From the NCBI GenBank assembly GCA_946480815.1, contig CAMLLB010000064.1, positions 1 through 21,017 on the forward strand: 21,017 bases of DNA, in the 5' to 3' direction. Both the position numbers and the translations under genes were made by a program. Source of the stretch: an uncultured Flavobacteriales bacterium. Its GTDB lineage: Bacteria > Bacteroidota > Bacteroidia > Flavobacteriales > Crocinitomicaceae. The notes below the pieces were generated by a model. That model made no database searches. It was not told the DNA's origin and saw only the letters and a program-made list of their open reading frames with translations. The number at the start of each line of letters is the position of its first letter. Position 1 is the stretch's first letter. This document shows, piece after piece, positions 7,886 to 15,360 of this stretch.

Positions 7886-9283
7886 ATGAATTTGAATACA
7901 TCCGCTGCGTTCGACCAGCAAGAAGGCCTCGTTGTCCTTGTTGGGAAGAAAATTGAAACGCAAATCAAGCTTCCGAAAGTGGTGGCAGAAGAACTGGAAA
8001 TCTTTCACAAAAATGCAGATCTCCAATTTTTACACTTACCGTTAAAAGGAAAACACTTCGTCTTTATTAAGGAGCAGGCAACCGATGAGAAACTACGCAT
8101 CATGGGACATAAACTCCGCGGAGCTTTACCCAAAGAAGTCACAAGTGTTCTCATCGACGGAGGAAAGTCGAACAGTTTGCTGCTTGCTGAAGGATTTGCA
8201 CTTTCCTGTTATCAATACCTGAGATACCGGAAAGAGGCGAAAAAAGAAAAATACGCATTGGAAACAATCGATTTTTCTGCAAAAATCTCTCCTTCCGTAA
8301 TTGAAGAACTTTCTGCTACGATAAAAGCTGTTTTCTGGGCCCGAGACCTGGTAAACGAACCGGTTTCTGGTTTAAATGCAACGCAGCTTGCAGAAGCTAT
8401 CGAAGAAAAAGGAAAAGAAGAAAAGTTCTCCGTAACGATCCTGGAAAAGTCAAAGATCGAAGCACTGAAAATGGGTGGATTGCTTGCCGTAAATAAAGGT
8501 TCCGTCGATCCCCCGACATTTACCATTATTGAATACAAACCTAAAAAAGCAAGCAACAAGAAGCCAATCGTGCTGGTTGGTAAAGGCGTGGTTTACGATA
8601 CCGGAGGTTTGAGTTTAAAACCAACAGCCGGTTCCATGGACGCAATGAAATCCGATATGGCGGGCGCTGCTATGATGGCCGGAACAATTTACGCTGCAGC
8701 AATGATGCAACTTCCGATCCACCTGATCGGGTTAATCCCGGCAACAGACAACCGTCCCGGATTGAATGCCTATACTCCGGGTGATATCATCACGATGTAT
8801 GACGGAACGACAGTTGAAGTACTGAATACCGATGCAGAAGGCCGGATGATCCTTGCAGACGCTTTGTCGTATTCTGACAAATACAAACCGGAACTGGTTA
8901 TCGATGCTGCAACACTGACGGGTGCTGCTGCCCGTGCAATTGGGACACGCGCTTCCATCATCATGGGAAATGCGGATAAAAAATACTTCAACATGTTGAA
9001 TGAAGCGGGAATGGAAACATACGAACGTGTCGTTGAATTCCCGTTTTGGGATGATTATTACGACGATATGAAATCCAAAATTGCCGATTTGAATAACATC
9101 GGGAACGGATATGCCGGGATGATCACGGCAGGAAAATTCCTCGAACATTTTGTAAAAGCACCTTATATACACATGGATATTGCCGGACCCGCTTTTCTTG
9201 ACAGACCTCAGGATTACAGAGGTTTTGGCGGAACCGGAACAGGAATCAGGCTCATGATCAACTTCTTAAAACGACTTGCATAA
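7886..9283 (+). CDS. leucyl aminopeptidase, M17 family
   Basis: The 465-aa protein is a cytosolic di-metal aminopeptidase that removes N-terminal residues from peptides, usually as a hexamer. All signature residues are present. GKGVVYDTGG supplies K233 and D238, the SDMAGA motif supplies D257, and NTDAEGR supplies D316 and E318 as metal ligands with R320 as the catalytic arginine. These align with K282, D287, D305, D364, E366 and R368 of E. coli PepA, with one extra residue in the loop before D257. The catalytic half spans about residues 150-465; the N-terminal 140 residues are the divergent M17 regulatory domain. It is somewhat shorter than E. coli PepA (503 aa), which is usual for this branch. 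No signal peptide is seen. The stop codon lies one base before the pdxA ATG, implying translational coupling. DNA-binding roles known for E. coli PepA should not be assumed here. Confidence 0.95.
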   Translation: MNLNTSAAFDQQEGLVVLVGKKIETQIKLPKVVAEELEIFHKNADLQFLHLPLKGKHFVFIKEQATDEKLRIMGHKLRGALPKEVTSVLIDGGKSNSLLLAEGFALSCYQYLRYRKEAKKEKYALETIDFSAKISPSVIEELSATIKAVFWARDLVNEPVSGLNATQLAEAIEEKGKEEKFSVTILEKSKIEALKMGGLLAVNKGSVDPPTFTIIEYKPKKASNKKPIVLVGKGVVYDTGGLSLKPTAGSMDAMKSDMAGAAMMAGTIYAAAMMQLPIHLIGLIPATDNRPGLNAYTPGDIITMYDGTTVEVLNTDAEGRMILADALSYSDKYKPELVIDAATLTGAAARAIGTRASIIMGNADKKYFNMLNEAGMETYERVVEFPFWDDYYDDMKSKIADLNNIGNGYAGMITAGKFLEHFVKAPYIHMDIAGPAFLDRPQDYRGFGGTGTGIRLMINFLKRLA

Positions 9284-9284
9284 G

Positions 9285-10403
9285 ATGGAAAAAGAGAAAG
9301 AAAAAATCAAAGAAGAAGGCCGTGCAGTTCCTATTCGCGTAGGAATTTCAATCGGTGATATCAACGGGATCGGTCCGGAAGTGGTCATTAAATCATTAGC
9401 AGACAATCGCCTGTTACTGGATTGTACGCCTATTATTTACGCTTCATCCAAAACCATTTCTTTCCACAAGAAAGCGATGAATGAGCCGGAATTCAATTAT
9501 CAGACCTGCAAAACAGCCAACGAGGCCGTTAACCGCAAGATCAATATTATCAACGTCTGGAACGAAGAAGTTCAGTTCGAATTAGGAAAAGGAACAGAAG
9601 CAAGTGGAAAATATGCTTTCCTTTCACTGGAAAAAGCTACGGAAGATCTGGCTTCAGGTAAAATTGATGTATTGGTGACTGCTCCGATCTCCAAAGAAGC
9701 AATCGGGAAAGCAGGATTCCAATTCCCGGGCCATACGGAATACCTGGCCCACCTGGCAGGAATGGATGAAGCTTTGATGATGATGGTCAGCGGCTCGCTT
9801 CGTGTAGCTTTGGTTACGACACATGTACCACTGAAAGATGTTTCAGGTACATTGACACGGGAAAAGATCGTGGCAAAGATCAAAGCATTAGACAATAGTT
9901 TGAAAAAAGATTTCGGAATTCAACGTCCGAAAATTGCCGTTTTTGGTTTAAACCCACACGCAAGTGAAAACGGGAAAATGGGAACAGAAGAAGCAGAAAT
10001 CATTACTCCGGCAATCAATATGGCACGAAGTGAAGATATTTTTGCGTTAGGGCCCTTCCCTGCAGACGGGTTTTTCGGAAGTCCGAACAGGGGCCAATAC
10101 GATGCGGTTTTAGCGATGTACCACGATCAGGGATTAGCGGCATTTAAAGCCCTGGCTTTTGAAGATGGTGTCAATTATACAGCCGGTCTTCCAATAGTCA
10201 GAACTTCACCGGATCACGGGACTGCTTTTGACATTGCAGGGAAAAACGAAGCGAACGCACAATCGATGCGAAGCGCAATTTACCTGGCAATTGATATTTT
10301 CAATACCCGCAAGTTCCTGAAAGAAATCGCAGCGAATCCACTTCAGGTCCAGGAGTCGGCACATCATCGAAAAAGAGGCGACCGTCAACACGAAATTGAG
10401 TAG
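9285..10403 (+). CDS. pdxA: 4-hydroxythreonine-4-phosphate dehydrogenase
   Basis: PdxA oxidises 4-phosphohydroxy-L-threonine with NAD+ in the DXP-dependent route to pyridoxal 5'-phosphate; the product feeds PdxJ. I choose the ATG at 9285 over a TTG at 9276 that would overlap the aminopeptidase stop; this gives 372 aa. The three metal-binding histidines are visible as H180 (TTHVPLKDV), H225 (LNPHASENG) and H280 (YHDQG), with the same 45- and 55-residue spacing as H166, H211 and H266 of E. coli PdxA. H150 in GHTEYLA is the conserved substrate-binding histidine, and GISIGDINGIGPEV near the N-terminus is typical. The protein starts with a charged Glu/Lys-rich segment (about 15 residues) and ends with a basic tail (HHRKRGDRQ) beyond the conserved core. 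It is cytosolic and acts as a dimer in the family. No other pdx gene is in the window. Confidence 0.95.
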   Translation: MEKEKEKIKEEGRAVPIRVGISIGDINGIGPEVVIKSLADNRLLLDCTPIIYASSKTISFHKKAMNEPEFNYQTCKTANEAVNRKINIINVWNEEVQFELGKGTEASGKYAFLSLEKATEDLASGKIDVLVTAPISKEAIGKAGFQFPGHTEYLAHLAGMDEALMMMVSGSLRVALVTTHVPLKDVSGTLTREKIVAKIKALDNSLKKDFGIQRPKIAVFGLNPHASENGKMGTEEAEIITPAINMARSEDIFALGPFPADGFFGSPNRGQYDAVLAMYHDQGLAAFKALAFEDGVNYTAGLPIVRTSPDHGTAFDIAGKNEANAQSMRSAIYLAIDIFNTRKFLKEIAANPLQVQESAHHRKRGDRQHEIE

Positions 10404-10484
10404 CGGAGGAAGCAAACCCGGACAGGAAAAATAAAATTTTAGATGAATTTAAATCGATAATAACATCTATTCGTTTATTTTTTC

Positions 10485-10492
10485 TACCTTTG
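10485..10492 (+). promoter_or_regulatory. -7 box of the yceD-rpmF-plsX-fabH-accBC run
   Basis: TACCTTTG is an exact match to TAnnTTTG within the 107-base gap after pdxA. It lies 18 bases before the GTG start chosen for yceD and argues against an earlier TTG start at 10490, which would overlap the box. No clear TTG -33 element is seen 17-23 bases upstream. It is the only strong promoter signal I see for the six-gene run. Confidence 0.65.
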
Positions 10493-10510
10493 CCCTCCAA
10501 TTTTTGTGTA

Positions 10511-11146
10511 GTGAAGAAATCTACGAATGAGTTCATAATCCAATTTGTCGGATTAAAAACAGGGACGCATCGCTATGAGTTCAACATAGACAAATCGTTC
10601 TTTGAAGGTGTTGAAAACACCCTGATTGATGATGCAAATGTTCTGGTAGAACTTGCATTTGAAAAGAAGGAAACAATGATGATCGCGGAATTTTCGCTTT
10701 CAGGAACTGTTACCACTCCATGTGATCGCTGCAATGATCCGATGGAAGTTCAGATCCACGGTGATTACCGCATTGTGTACAAATTTGGAACAGAAGTTTC
10801 CGAAGACGAGAATTTAATTATTCTTCACCCGGAATCTTATGAACTGAATGTTTCGGCACCGATCTATGAGTTGTTGGTTATCTCATTACCCGCACGAAGA
10901 ATTCATCCGGAAGGGGAATGCAACGAAGAAGTAATGGATTTGTATAACAAATATATTGTGAATGCAAATCAACCGGATGAAGACGACGAATGGGACGAAG
11001 ACGATGATCCCGATAGCTATCGGGATTGGGACGATGATGAGGACAGCGGGGACTGGGATGATGAAGGAGACGACGATGATTCGGACGATCCGGACGACGA
11101 CAAACCGATAGACCCACGATGGTCCGCATTAAAAAATTTGAATTAA
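10511..11146 (+). CDS. yceD: YceD/DUF177 family protein with long acidic tail
   Basis: This 211-aa protein (from the GTG at 10511, MKKSTNEFIIQFVGLKTG) belongs to the YceD/DUF177 family, which is nearly always encoded directly before rpmF (ribosomal protein L32), as here. The family signature TTPCDRCNDPM, with C71 and C74, and the following SPxx-type strand region are present; in some lineages members influence 23S rRNA maturation, but the molecular role is not settled. The start is inferred: no ATG fits, and the TTG at 10490 lies inside the -7 box. Residues 156-197 form an extreme acidic tract, 30 of 42 residues being Asp or Glu, with three spaced D-W-D type units, before the C-terminal IDPRWSALKNLN. 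The only basic residue in this tract, an Arg, is encoded by a 20-base palindrome. The next gene starts 21 bases downstream. The name yceD follows family usage. Confidence 0.88.
   Translation: MKKSTNEFIIQFVGLKTGTHRYEFNIDKSFFEGVENTLIDDANVLVELAFEKKETMMIAEFSLSGTVTTPCDRCNDPMEVQIHGDYRIVYKFGTEVSEDENLIILHPESYELNVSAPIYELLVISLPARRIHPEGECNEEVMDLYNKYIVNANQPDEDDEWDEDDDPDSYRDWDDDEDSGDWDDEGDDDDSDDPDDDKPIDPRWSALKNLN
11007..11026 (+). repeat. 20-base perfect palindrome inside yceD
   Basis: ATCCCGATAGCTATCGGGAT equals its own reverse complement over all 20 bases. It lies in frame within the acidic tail and encodes DPDSYRDW together with adjacent bases. Its composition differs from the surrounding GACGAT-type Asp codons, which suggests insertion of a small palindromic element. 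I see no second copy in this window. Confidence 0.8.
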
Positions 11147-11167
11147 CGATTGAAATAAATAAGTAAA

Positions 11168-11359
11168 ATGGCACATCCAAAGAGAAGAACCTCGACAACA
11201 CGCCGTGACAAAAGAAGAACTCACGACAAAGCAATCGCGAAGAACATTGCAACTTGTCCTACAACAGGTCAACCGCATTTGTTCCACCATGCTCACTGGC
11301 ATGAAGGCAAATTGTACTACAAAGGAAGAGTAGTAGCTGAGAAAGAAGTAGCGATTTAA
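11168..11359 (+). CDS. rpmF: 50S ribosomal protein L32
   Basis: The 63-aa product begins [20 protein letters not shown], the conserved basic N-terminus of bL32 that threads into 23S rRNA, and continues with the short C-terminal part [20 protein letters not shown]. Only one Cys is present, so this is not the four-cysteine zinc form found in some bacteria; the His-rich stretch in its place is usual for Bacteroidota. The length matches the family. It lies between yceD and plsX, the widely conserved arrangement, with gaps of 21 and 32 bases, and is most likely transcribed from the promoter before yceD. Co-transcription would tie ribosome supply to phospholipid and fatty-acid synthesis. Confidence 0.97.
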   Translation: MAHPKRRTSTTRRDKRRTHDKAIAKNIATCPTTGQPHLFHHAHWHEGKLYYKGRVVAEKEVAI

Positions 11360-11391
11360 TTCGCGCTGTTTAGTAGTAAACATTCCTCCTG

Positions 11392-12333
11392 ATGAAGATA
11401 GGAATAGATATTTTGGGCGGTGATTTCGCACCAGAGGCCAATATAGCCGGTGCTGTACTTGCTAGAAAAGAACTTCCTCAGGACGTGCGTCTCGTGTTGA
11501 TTGGCGACCAAGAACAAATCTTGAGTGGCCTAAACGCGTTGAATGAAGATTCGACGGGATATGATATTGTTCATGCCCCCGATGTGATCACGATGCACGA
11601 CCACCCCACCCGGGCAATTCCAACCAAACCCAATAGCAGTATTGCGGTTGGTTTCGATTTGCTCGCAAAGAAGGAGATCGACATTTTTGCCAGTACAGGA
11701 AATACAGGCGCAATGCTTGTTGGTGCAATCTATAAGATCAATACCATTGCAGGTATTATCCGTCCGTGTATTACGTCAGTTTTACCGACAGTTGATGGTA
11801 AAAACTCCATTTTGCTGGATGTTGGTGCCAATGCTGATTGCAAACCCGATGTACTTTACCAATTCGCAATCCTCGGAAGTCTTTATGCCAAATGTGTTTA
11901 TGGTGTAGAAAATCCGCGGATCGGTTTATTGAATATTGGTGAAGAAGAAACCAAAGGAAATTTAATGACGATCGCAGCACATAAACTGATGGCTGAATCG
12001 GATGAGATCAATTTCATTGGGAACATTGAGGGCCGTGATCTGTTCACGGGTATGGCAGACGTTGTTGTTTGTGATGGATTCACCGGAAACATTGCTTTAA
12101 AGCAAGCCGAAGGAATCTACACACTCATGCGTAAACGAGGTATCCGTGATGAATATTTCGATCGTTTCAATTATGAAAATTACGGCGGAACTCCAATTCT
12201 TGGTGTGAAGGGTAACGTCATAATCGGTCATGGTATCTCCAACGACAAAGCAGTGAGAAGTATGCTACTGCACTCCTACGAAGTAGCAAAATCAGATCTT
12301 ACAAAAAACATTAACGAAGCTTTTAATCAATAA
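11392..12333 (+). CDS. plsX: phosphate acyltransferase PlsX
   Basis: PlsX converts acyl-ACP and phosphate to acyl-phosphate, which PlsY then uses to acylate glycerol-3-phosphate in the first step of phospholipid synthesis. The 313-aa protein shows family landmarks in order: [20 protein letters not shown] at the N-terminus, [13 protein letters not shown] near residue 100, [13 protein letters not shown] near residue 145, [12 protein letters not shown] near residue 182 and [16 protein letters not shown] near residue 225. The usual ID-M-GGD reads ID-L-GGD here, a conservative change. The length is slightly short compared with E. coli PlsX (about 350 aa) but normal for Bacteroidota. It is a peripheral membrane enzyme in characterised cases. 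It follows rpmF by 32 bases, and fabH starts one base after its stop, so PlsX and FabH are probably translated in a coupled way. Confidence 0.96.
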   Translation: MKIGIDILGGDFAPEANIAGAVLARKELPQDVRLVLIGDQEQILSGLNALNEDSTGYDIVHAPDVITMHDHPTRAIPTKPNSSIAVGFDLLAKKEIDIFASTGNTGAMLVGAIYKINTIAGIIRPCITSVLPTVDGKNSILLDVGANADCKPDVLYQFAILGSLYAKCVYGVENPRIGLLNIGEEETKGNLMTIAAHKLMAESDEINFIGNIEGRDLFTGMADVVVCDGFTGNIALKQAEGIYTLMRKRGIRDEYFDRFNYENYGGTPILGVKGNVIIGHGISNDKAVRSMLLHSYEVAKSDLTKNINEAFNQ

Positions 12334-12334
12334 A

Positions 12335-13324
12335 ATGAGTAAAATCACCGCAGCAATAACAGGCATTTGTGGTTATCTTCCTGAGGAAGTGGTAACAAAT
12401 GAGGACTTAGCTAAAATTGTTGATACTTCTGATGAATGGATTACAACAAGGACCGGGATTAAAGAGCGTCGCATTCTTCGTGAAGGCGCTTGTTCGGACA
12501 TTGCCGCAGCAGCTGTAAAAGGATTGTTGGAAAAGACAAATACCGATCCAATGGATATTGAATTGGTCATTTTGGCAACTGTTACTCCCGATTATCCTTT
12601 CCCTTCAACTGCTAACGTGGTTTGTGATAAAATCGGAATGAAAAATGCATGGGGTTACGATTTGATCGCAGCCTGTTCAGGATTCATTTACGGTTTACAA
12701 ACAGGTGCAAGTTTCATCGAATCCGGAAAACATAAAAAAGTAATCGTAATTGGTGTAGACAAAATGAGCGCCATTTTAGATTATGAAGACCGAACAACCT
12801 GTGTCATCTTTGGTGACGGTGGCGGTGCTGTTTTACTGGAACCAAACACAGAAGGACTGGGAATCCAGGATTCAGTGCTGAAATCAGATGGAGCAGGAAG
12901 ACAATACCTGTATCAGCCAGCAGGCGGATCGGCAAACCCTCCTACTCACGAAACAGTTGAGCAGCGTTTGCACTTTGTAAAGCAGGAAGGAAAACAAGTT
13001 TTCAAATTTGCAGTAACAAACATGGCAGAAGTTTCCGCTGAAATTATGCAGCGCAATAACCTCACTGCAGAAGATGTAGATTGGCTGGTGCCACACCAGG
13101 CAAACTTGCGTATCATTGATGCAACTGCTGAAAGAATGGGAGTTCCGAGAGAAAAAGTAATGATCAACATTCAACGTTACGGAAATACAACCGCAGGTAC
13201 TTTACCGCTTTGCTTGTGGGACTGGGAAAAACAGCTGAAAAAAGGAGACAACTTAATCCTATCTGCTTTTGGTGGCGGATTTACATGGGGAGCCGTGTAT
13301 TTAAAATGGGCTTATAATTCTTAA
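12335..13324 (+). CDS. fabH: 3-oxoacyl-ACP synthase III (KAS III)
   Basis: FabH starts fatty-acid synthesis by condensing an acyl-CoA primer with malonyl-ACP. The 329-aa sequence carries the full Cys-His-Asn triad: C114 in [11 protein letters not shown]254 in VPHQANLRI and N284 in [10 protein letters not shown]. The 30-residue spacing from His to Asn equals that of H244 and N274 in E. coli FabH. The N-terminal [20 protein letters not shown] and the [15 protein letters not shown] stretch are typical. Many Bacteroidota prime with branched acyl-CoAs to make iso-fatty acids; substrate choice cannot be read from this sequence by eye. The gene starts one base after plsX and is followed 35 bases later by accB, whose complex makes the malonyl unit FabH uses. 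Confidence 0.97.
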   Translation: MSKITAAITGICGYLPEEVVTNEDLAKIVDTSDEWITTRTGIKERRILREGACSDIAAAAVKGLLEKTNTDPMDIELVILATVTPDYPFPSTANVVCDKIGMKNAWGYDLIAACSGFIYGLQTGASFIESGKHKKVIVIGVDKMSAILDYEDRTTCVIFGDGGGAVLLEPNTEGLGIQDSVLKSDGAGRQYLYQPAGGSANPPTHETVEQRLHFVKQEGKQVFKFAVTNMAEVSAEIMQRNNLTAEDVDWLVPHQANLRIIDATAERMGVPREKVMINIQRYGNTTAGTLPLCLWDWEKQLKKGDNLILSAFGGGFTWGAVYLKWAYNS

Positions 13325-13359
13325 TATAATCGAAAAAACAACTATTAAATTATACTGAT

Positions 13360-13851
13360 ATGAATCTGAACGAAATCCAAGACTTAATTAAGTTTGTAGC
13401 AAAATCAGGTGTTACGGAAGTAGAAATTGAGCAAAAAGACTTTAAAATCACGATCAAATCAGAGACTAAAAAAGCGGAGTCTCAAATTATCGTGCAAGCA
13501 GCAGCTCCGGTTGTTCCTCAAATTGCAGCAGCTCCGGCAGTTGCAGCTCCGGTTGCCGCGCCAACAGCAGCGCCTGCACCAGCAGCTCCGGCAGCATCAG
13601 ATGATTCAAAATACGTTACTTTCAAATCTCCAATGATCGGTACATTCTACCGTTCTTCAGGTCCGGATAAAGAGCCTTTCGTTAGCGTTGGGCAAACTGT
13701 GAACAAAGGAGATACTGTTTGTATCATCGAAGCGATGAAATTATTCAATGAAATCGAAGCAGAATTTACAGGTAAAATCGTGAAAGTATTAGTTGACGAT
13801 GCAACACCTGTGGAATACGATCAACCATTATTTTTGATCGATCCTGCTTAA
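13360..13851 (+). CDS. accB: biotin carboxyl carrier protein of acetyl-CoA carboxylase
   Basis: AccB carries the biotin that AccC carboxylates and the AccAD transferase then uses to make malonyl-CoA. The 163-aa protein has the standard three parts: an N-terminal region (MNLNEIQDLIKFVAKSGVTE), an Ala/Pro-rich flexible linker at about residues 47-83, and a C-terminal biotinyl domain. Biotin would be attached at K127 in the motif EAMKLFNEI. The conserved SPMIGTFYRSSGPDKEPFV with its protruding thumb loop identifies the acetyl-CoA carboxylase type rather than a lipoyl domain. It lies 35 bases after fabH and 52 bases before accC. A separate 69-aa reading frame overlapping the linker in another frame is a compositional shadow and not a gene. 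Confidence 0.97.
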   Translation: MNLNEIQDLIKFVAKSGVTEVEIEQKDFKITIKSETKKAESQIIVQAAAPVVPQIAAAPAVAAPVAAPTAAPAPAAPAASDDSKYVTFKSPMIGTFYRSSGPDKEPFVSVGQTVNKGDTVCIIEAMKLFNEIEAEFTGKIVKVLVDDATPVEYDQPLFLIDPA

Positions 13852-13903
13852 TAGCAAGTTGTTTTGCAACGAGCACAGCTAGTTATTCATTAAACACGAT
13901 TTT

Positions 13904-15238
13904 ATGTTTAAAAAAATATTAATTGCCAACCGCGGTGAGATTGCTTTGCGTATCATTCGTACGTGTAAAGAAATGGGCATCAAAACGGTTGCGGTATATT
14001 CTACTGCTGATAAAGAAAGCTTACCTGTACGTTTTGCAGATGAAGCAGTTTGTATCGGACCGGCTCCAAGTAACAAATCTTACTTATCGATAGCAAACAT
14101 TATTGCTGCTGCAGAAATTACAAATGCAGATGCCATTCACCCGGGATACGGATTCCTTTCTGAAAATGAGAAATTCTCGCGCGTTTGTCAGGAACACGGA
14201 ATCAAATTCATCGGTGCATTGCCTGAGCAAATTGCCGGAATGGGTGATAAAGCGACAGCAAAAGCGACGATGATCGCTGCTGGAGTACCATGTATTCCCG
14301 GATCAGATGGATTATTAAAAGATTTGGACGACGCACGTGAAACTGCCAAAAAAGTAGTTTACCCGATCATCCTGAAAGCTACTGCCGGAGGTGGTGGAAA
14401 AGGAATGCGTATCGTTTGGAAAGAAGAAGATTTGGAAGCTGCATGGGATTCAGCTCGCCAGGAAGCAGGTGCTGCTTTCGGGAACGACGGGATCTACATG
14501 GAGAAATACATTGAAGAACCACGCCACATTGAGATCCAGATTGCCGGTGACCAATACGGAAATGCATGTCATTTATCAGAGCGTGATTGTTCCATTCAAC
14601 GTCGTCACCAGAAATTAGTAGAAGAAACTCCTTCTCCGTTCATGACTGACGAACTGCGTGAACGAATGGGCCAGGCAGCAATTAAAGCTGCGAAGGCTGT
14701 AAATTACGAAGGTGTTGGAACGGTAGAATTCCTGGTTGACAAAAACCGCGATTTCTACTTCATGGAAATGAACACGCGTATCCAGGTAGAGCACACGATT
14801 ACGGAAGAAGTAATCAACTACGACCTGATCAAGGAGCAAATTAAAATTGCCGCAGGAGATAAAATCTCCGGAAAGAACTACTATCCGCAAATGCACGCGA
14901 TCCAGTGTCGTATCAATGCAGAGGATCCGTATGCTGATTTCCGTCCGTCTCCGGGCAAAATTACAAGCTACCATTCTCCGGGAGGACACGGTGTACGTAT
15001 CGATACCCATGCTTATGCAGGTTACACGATCCCGCCGAACTATGACTCCATGATCGGAAAATTGATCGTAGTTGCTCAAACACGCGAAGAAGCAATCCTT
15101 AAAATGAAACGTGCTTTGGATGAATACATCATCGAAGGAATCAAAACTACAATTCCATTCCACCAAAAACTGATGGAAGATGAGCAATTCAACGAAGGGA
15201 ACTTCACTACGAAGTTCATGGAAACGTTTGAGTTTTAG
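13904..15238 (+). CDS. accC: acetyl-CoA carboxylase, biotin carboxylase subunit
   Basis: AccC carboxylates biotin on AccB using ATP and bicarbonate, the first half of malonyl-CoA synthesis. The 444-aa length matches E. coli AccC (449). Visible landmarks are the N-terminal [20 protein letters not shown], the ATP-grasp glycine loop [14 protein letters not shown] near residue 159, [15 protein letters not shown] near residue 199, the catalytic and metal-binding [17 protein letters not shown] near residue 286, and the C-terminal biotin carboxylase domain ([12 protein letters not shown]). The motif has Thr where many AccC proteins have Pro (QVEHP); QVEHT is also found in related carboxylases, so this is not a defect. 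It is the last gene of the run, with a strong terminator 19 bases after the stop. The partner transferase genes accA and accD are elsewhere in the genome. Confidence 0.97.
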   Translation: MFKKILIANRGEIALRIIRTCKEMGIKTVAVYSTADKESLPVRFADEAVCIGPAPSNKSYLSIANIIAAAEITNADAIHPGYGFLSENEKFSRVCQEHGIKFIGALPEQIAGMGDKATAKATMIAAGVPCIPGSDGLLKDLDDARETAKKVVYPIILKATAGGGGKGMRIVWKEEDLEAAWDSARQEAGAAFGNDGIYMEKYIEEPRHIEIQIAGDQYGNACHLSERDCSIQRRHQKLVEETPSPFMTDELRERMGQAAIKAAKAVNYEGVGTVEFLVDKNRDFYFMEMNTRIQVEHTITEEVINYDLIKEQIKIAAGDKISGKNYYPQMHAIQCRINAEDPYADFRPSPGKITSYHSPGGHGVRIDTHAYAGYTIPPNYDSMIGKLIVVAQTREEAILKMKRALDEYIIEGIKTTIPFHQKLMEDEQFNEGNFTTKFMETFEF

Positions 15239-15257
15239 GAATTAGAAAATAAAAAGT

Positions 15258-15289
15258 AAAAGCCTCAACAGAAATGTTGGGGCTTTTTT
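15258..15289 (+). terminator. intrinsic terminator after accC
   Basis: AAAAGCCTCAAC pairs with GTTGGGGCTTTT across an AGAAAT loop: 12 pairs including one G-T wobble, running into a six-T tract. It lies 19 bases after the accC stop and closes the yceD-accC run. Confidence 0.9.
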
Positions 15290-15322
15290 AGTTCATTCAC
15301 ATGCGCTTTTCAAAATTATACG

Positions 15323-15330
15323 TATGTTTG
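15323..15330 (+). promoter_or_regulatory. -7 box of the 1110-aa secreted protein gene
   Basis: TATGTTTG matches TAnnTTTG exactly, 30 bases before the ATG at 15361 and after the accC terminator. No TTG -33 element is obvious at 17-23 bases upstream. Confidence 0.55.
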
Positions 15331-15360
15331 ACTGTTAACTAACTATTATTCAGCGTAAAA

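Noticed and set aside
8732..9172. 146-aa minus-strand reading frame inside the aminopeptidase gene
   Set aside because: Antisense to the catalytic core of a well-conserved gene and Cys/His-rich in the way shadow frames often are.
10432..10441. TAAAATTTTA palindrome after pdxA as a terminator
   Set aside because: Ten bases of pure A/T with no loop and no following T-tract; expected by chance in such AT-rich DNA.
13427..13636. Gln/Leu/Arg-rich 69-aa frame within accB
   Set aside because: It is the out-of-frame reading of the Ala/Pro-rich linker DNA of AccB.
14615..15187. 190-aa minus-strand reading frame inside accC
   Set aside because: It lies wholly antisense to a highly conserved enzyme, has no recognisable domain or promoter, and arises from codon bias on the other strand.
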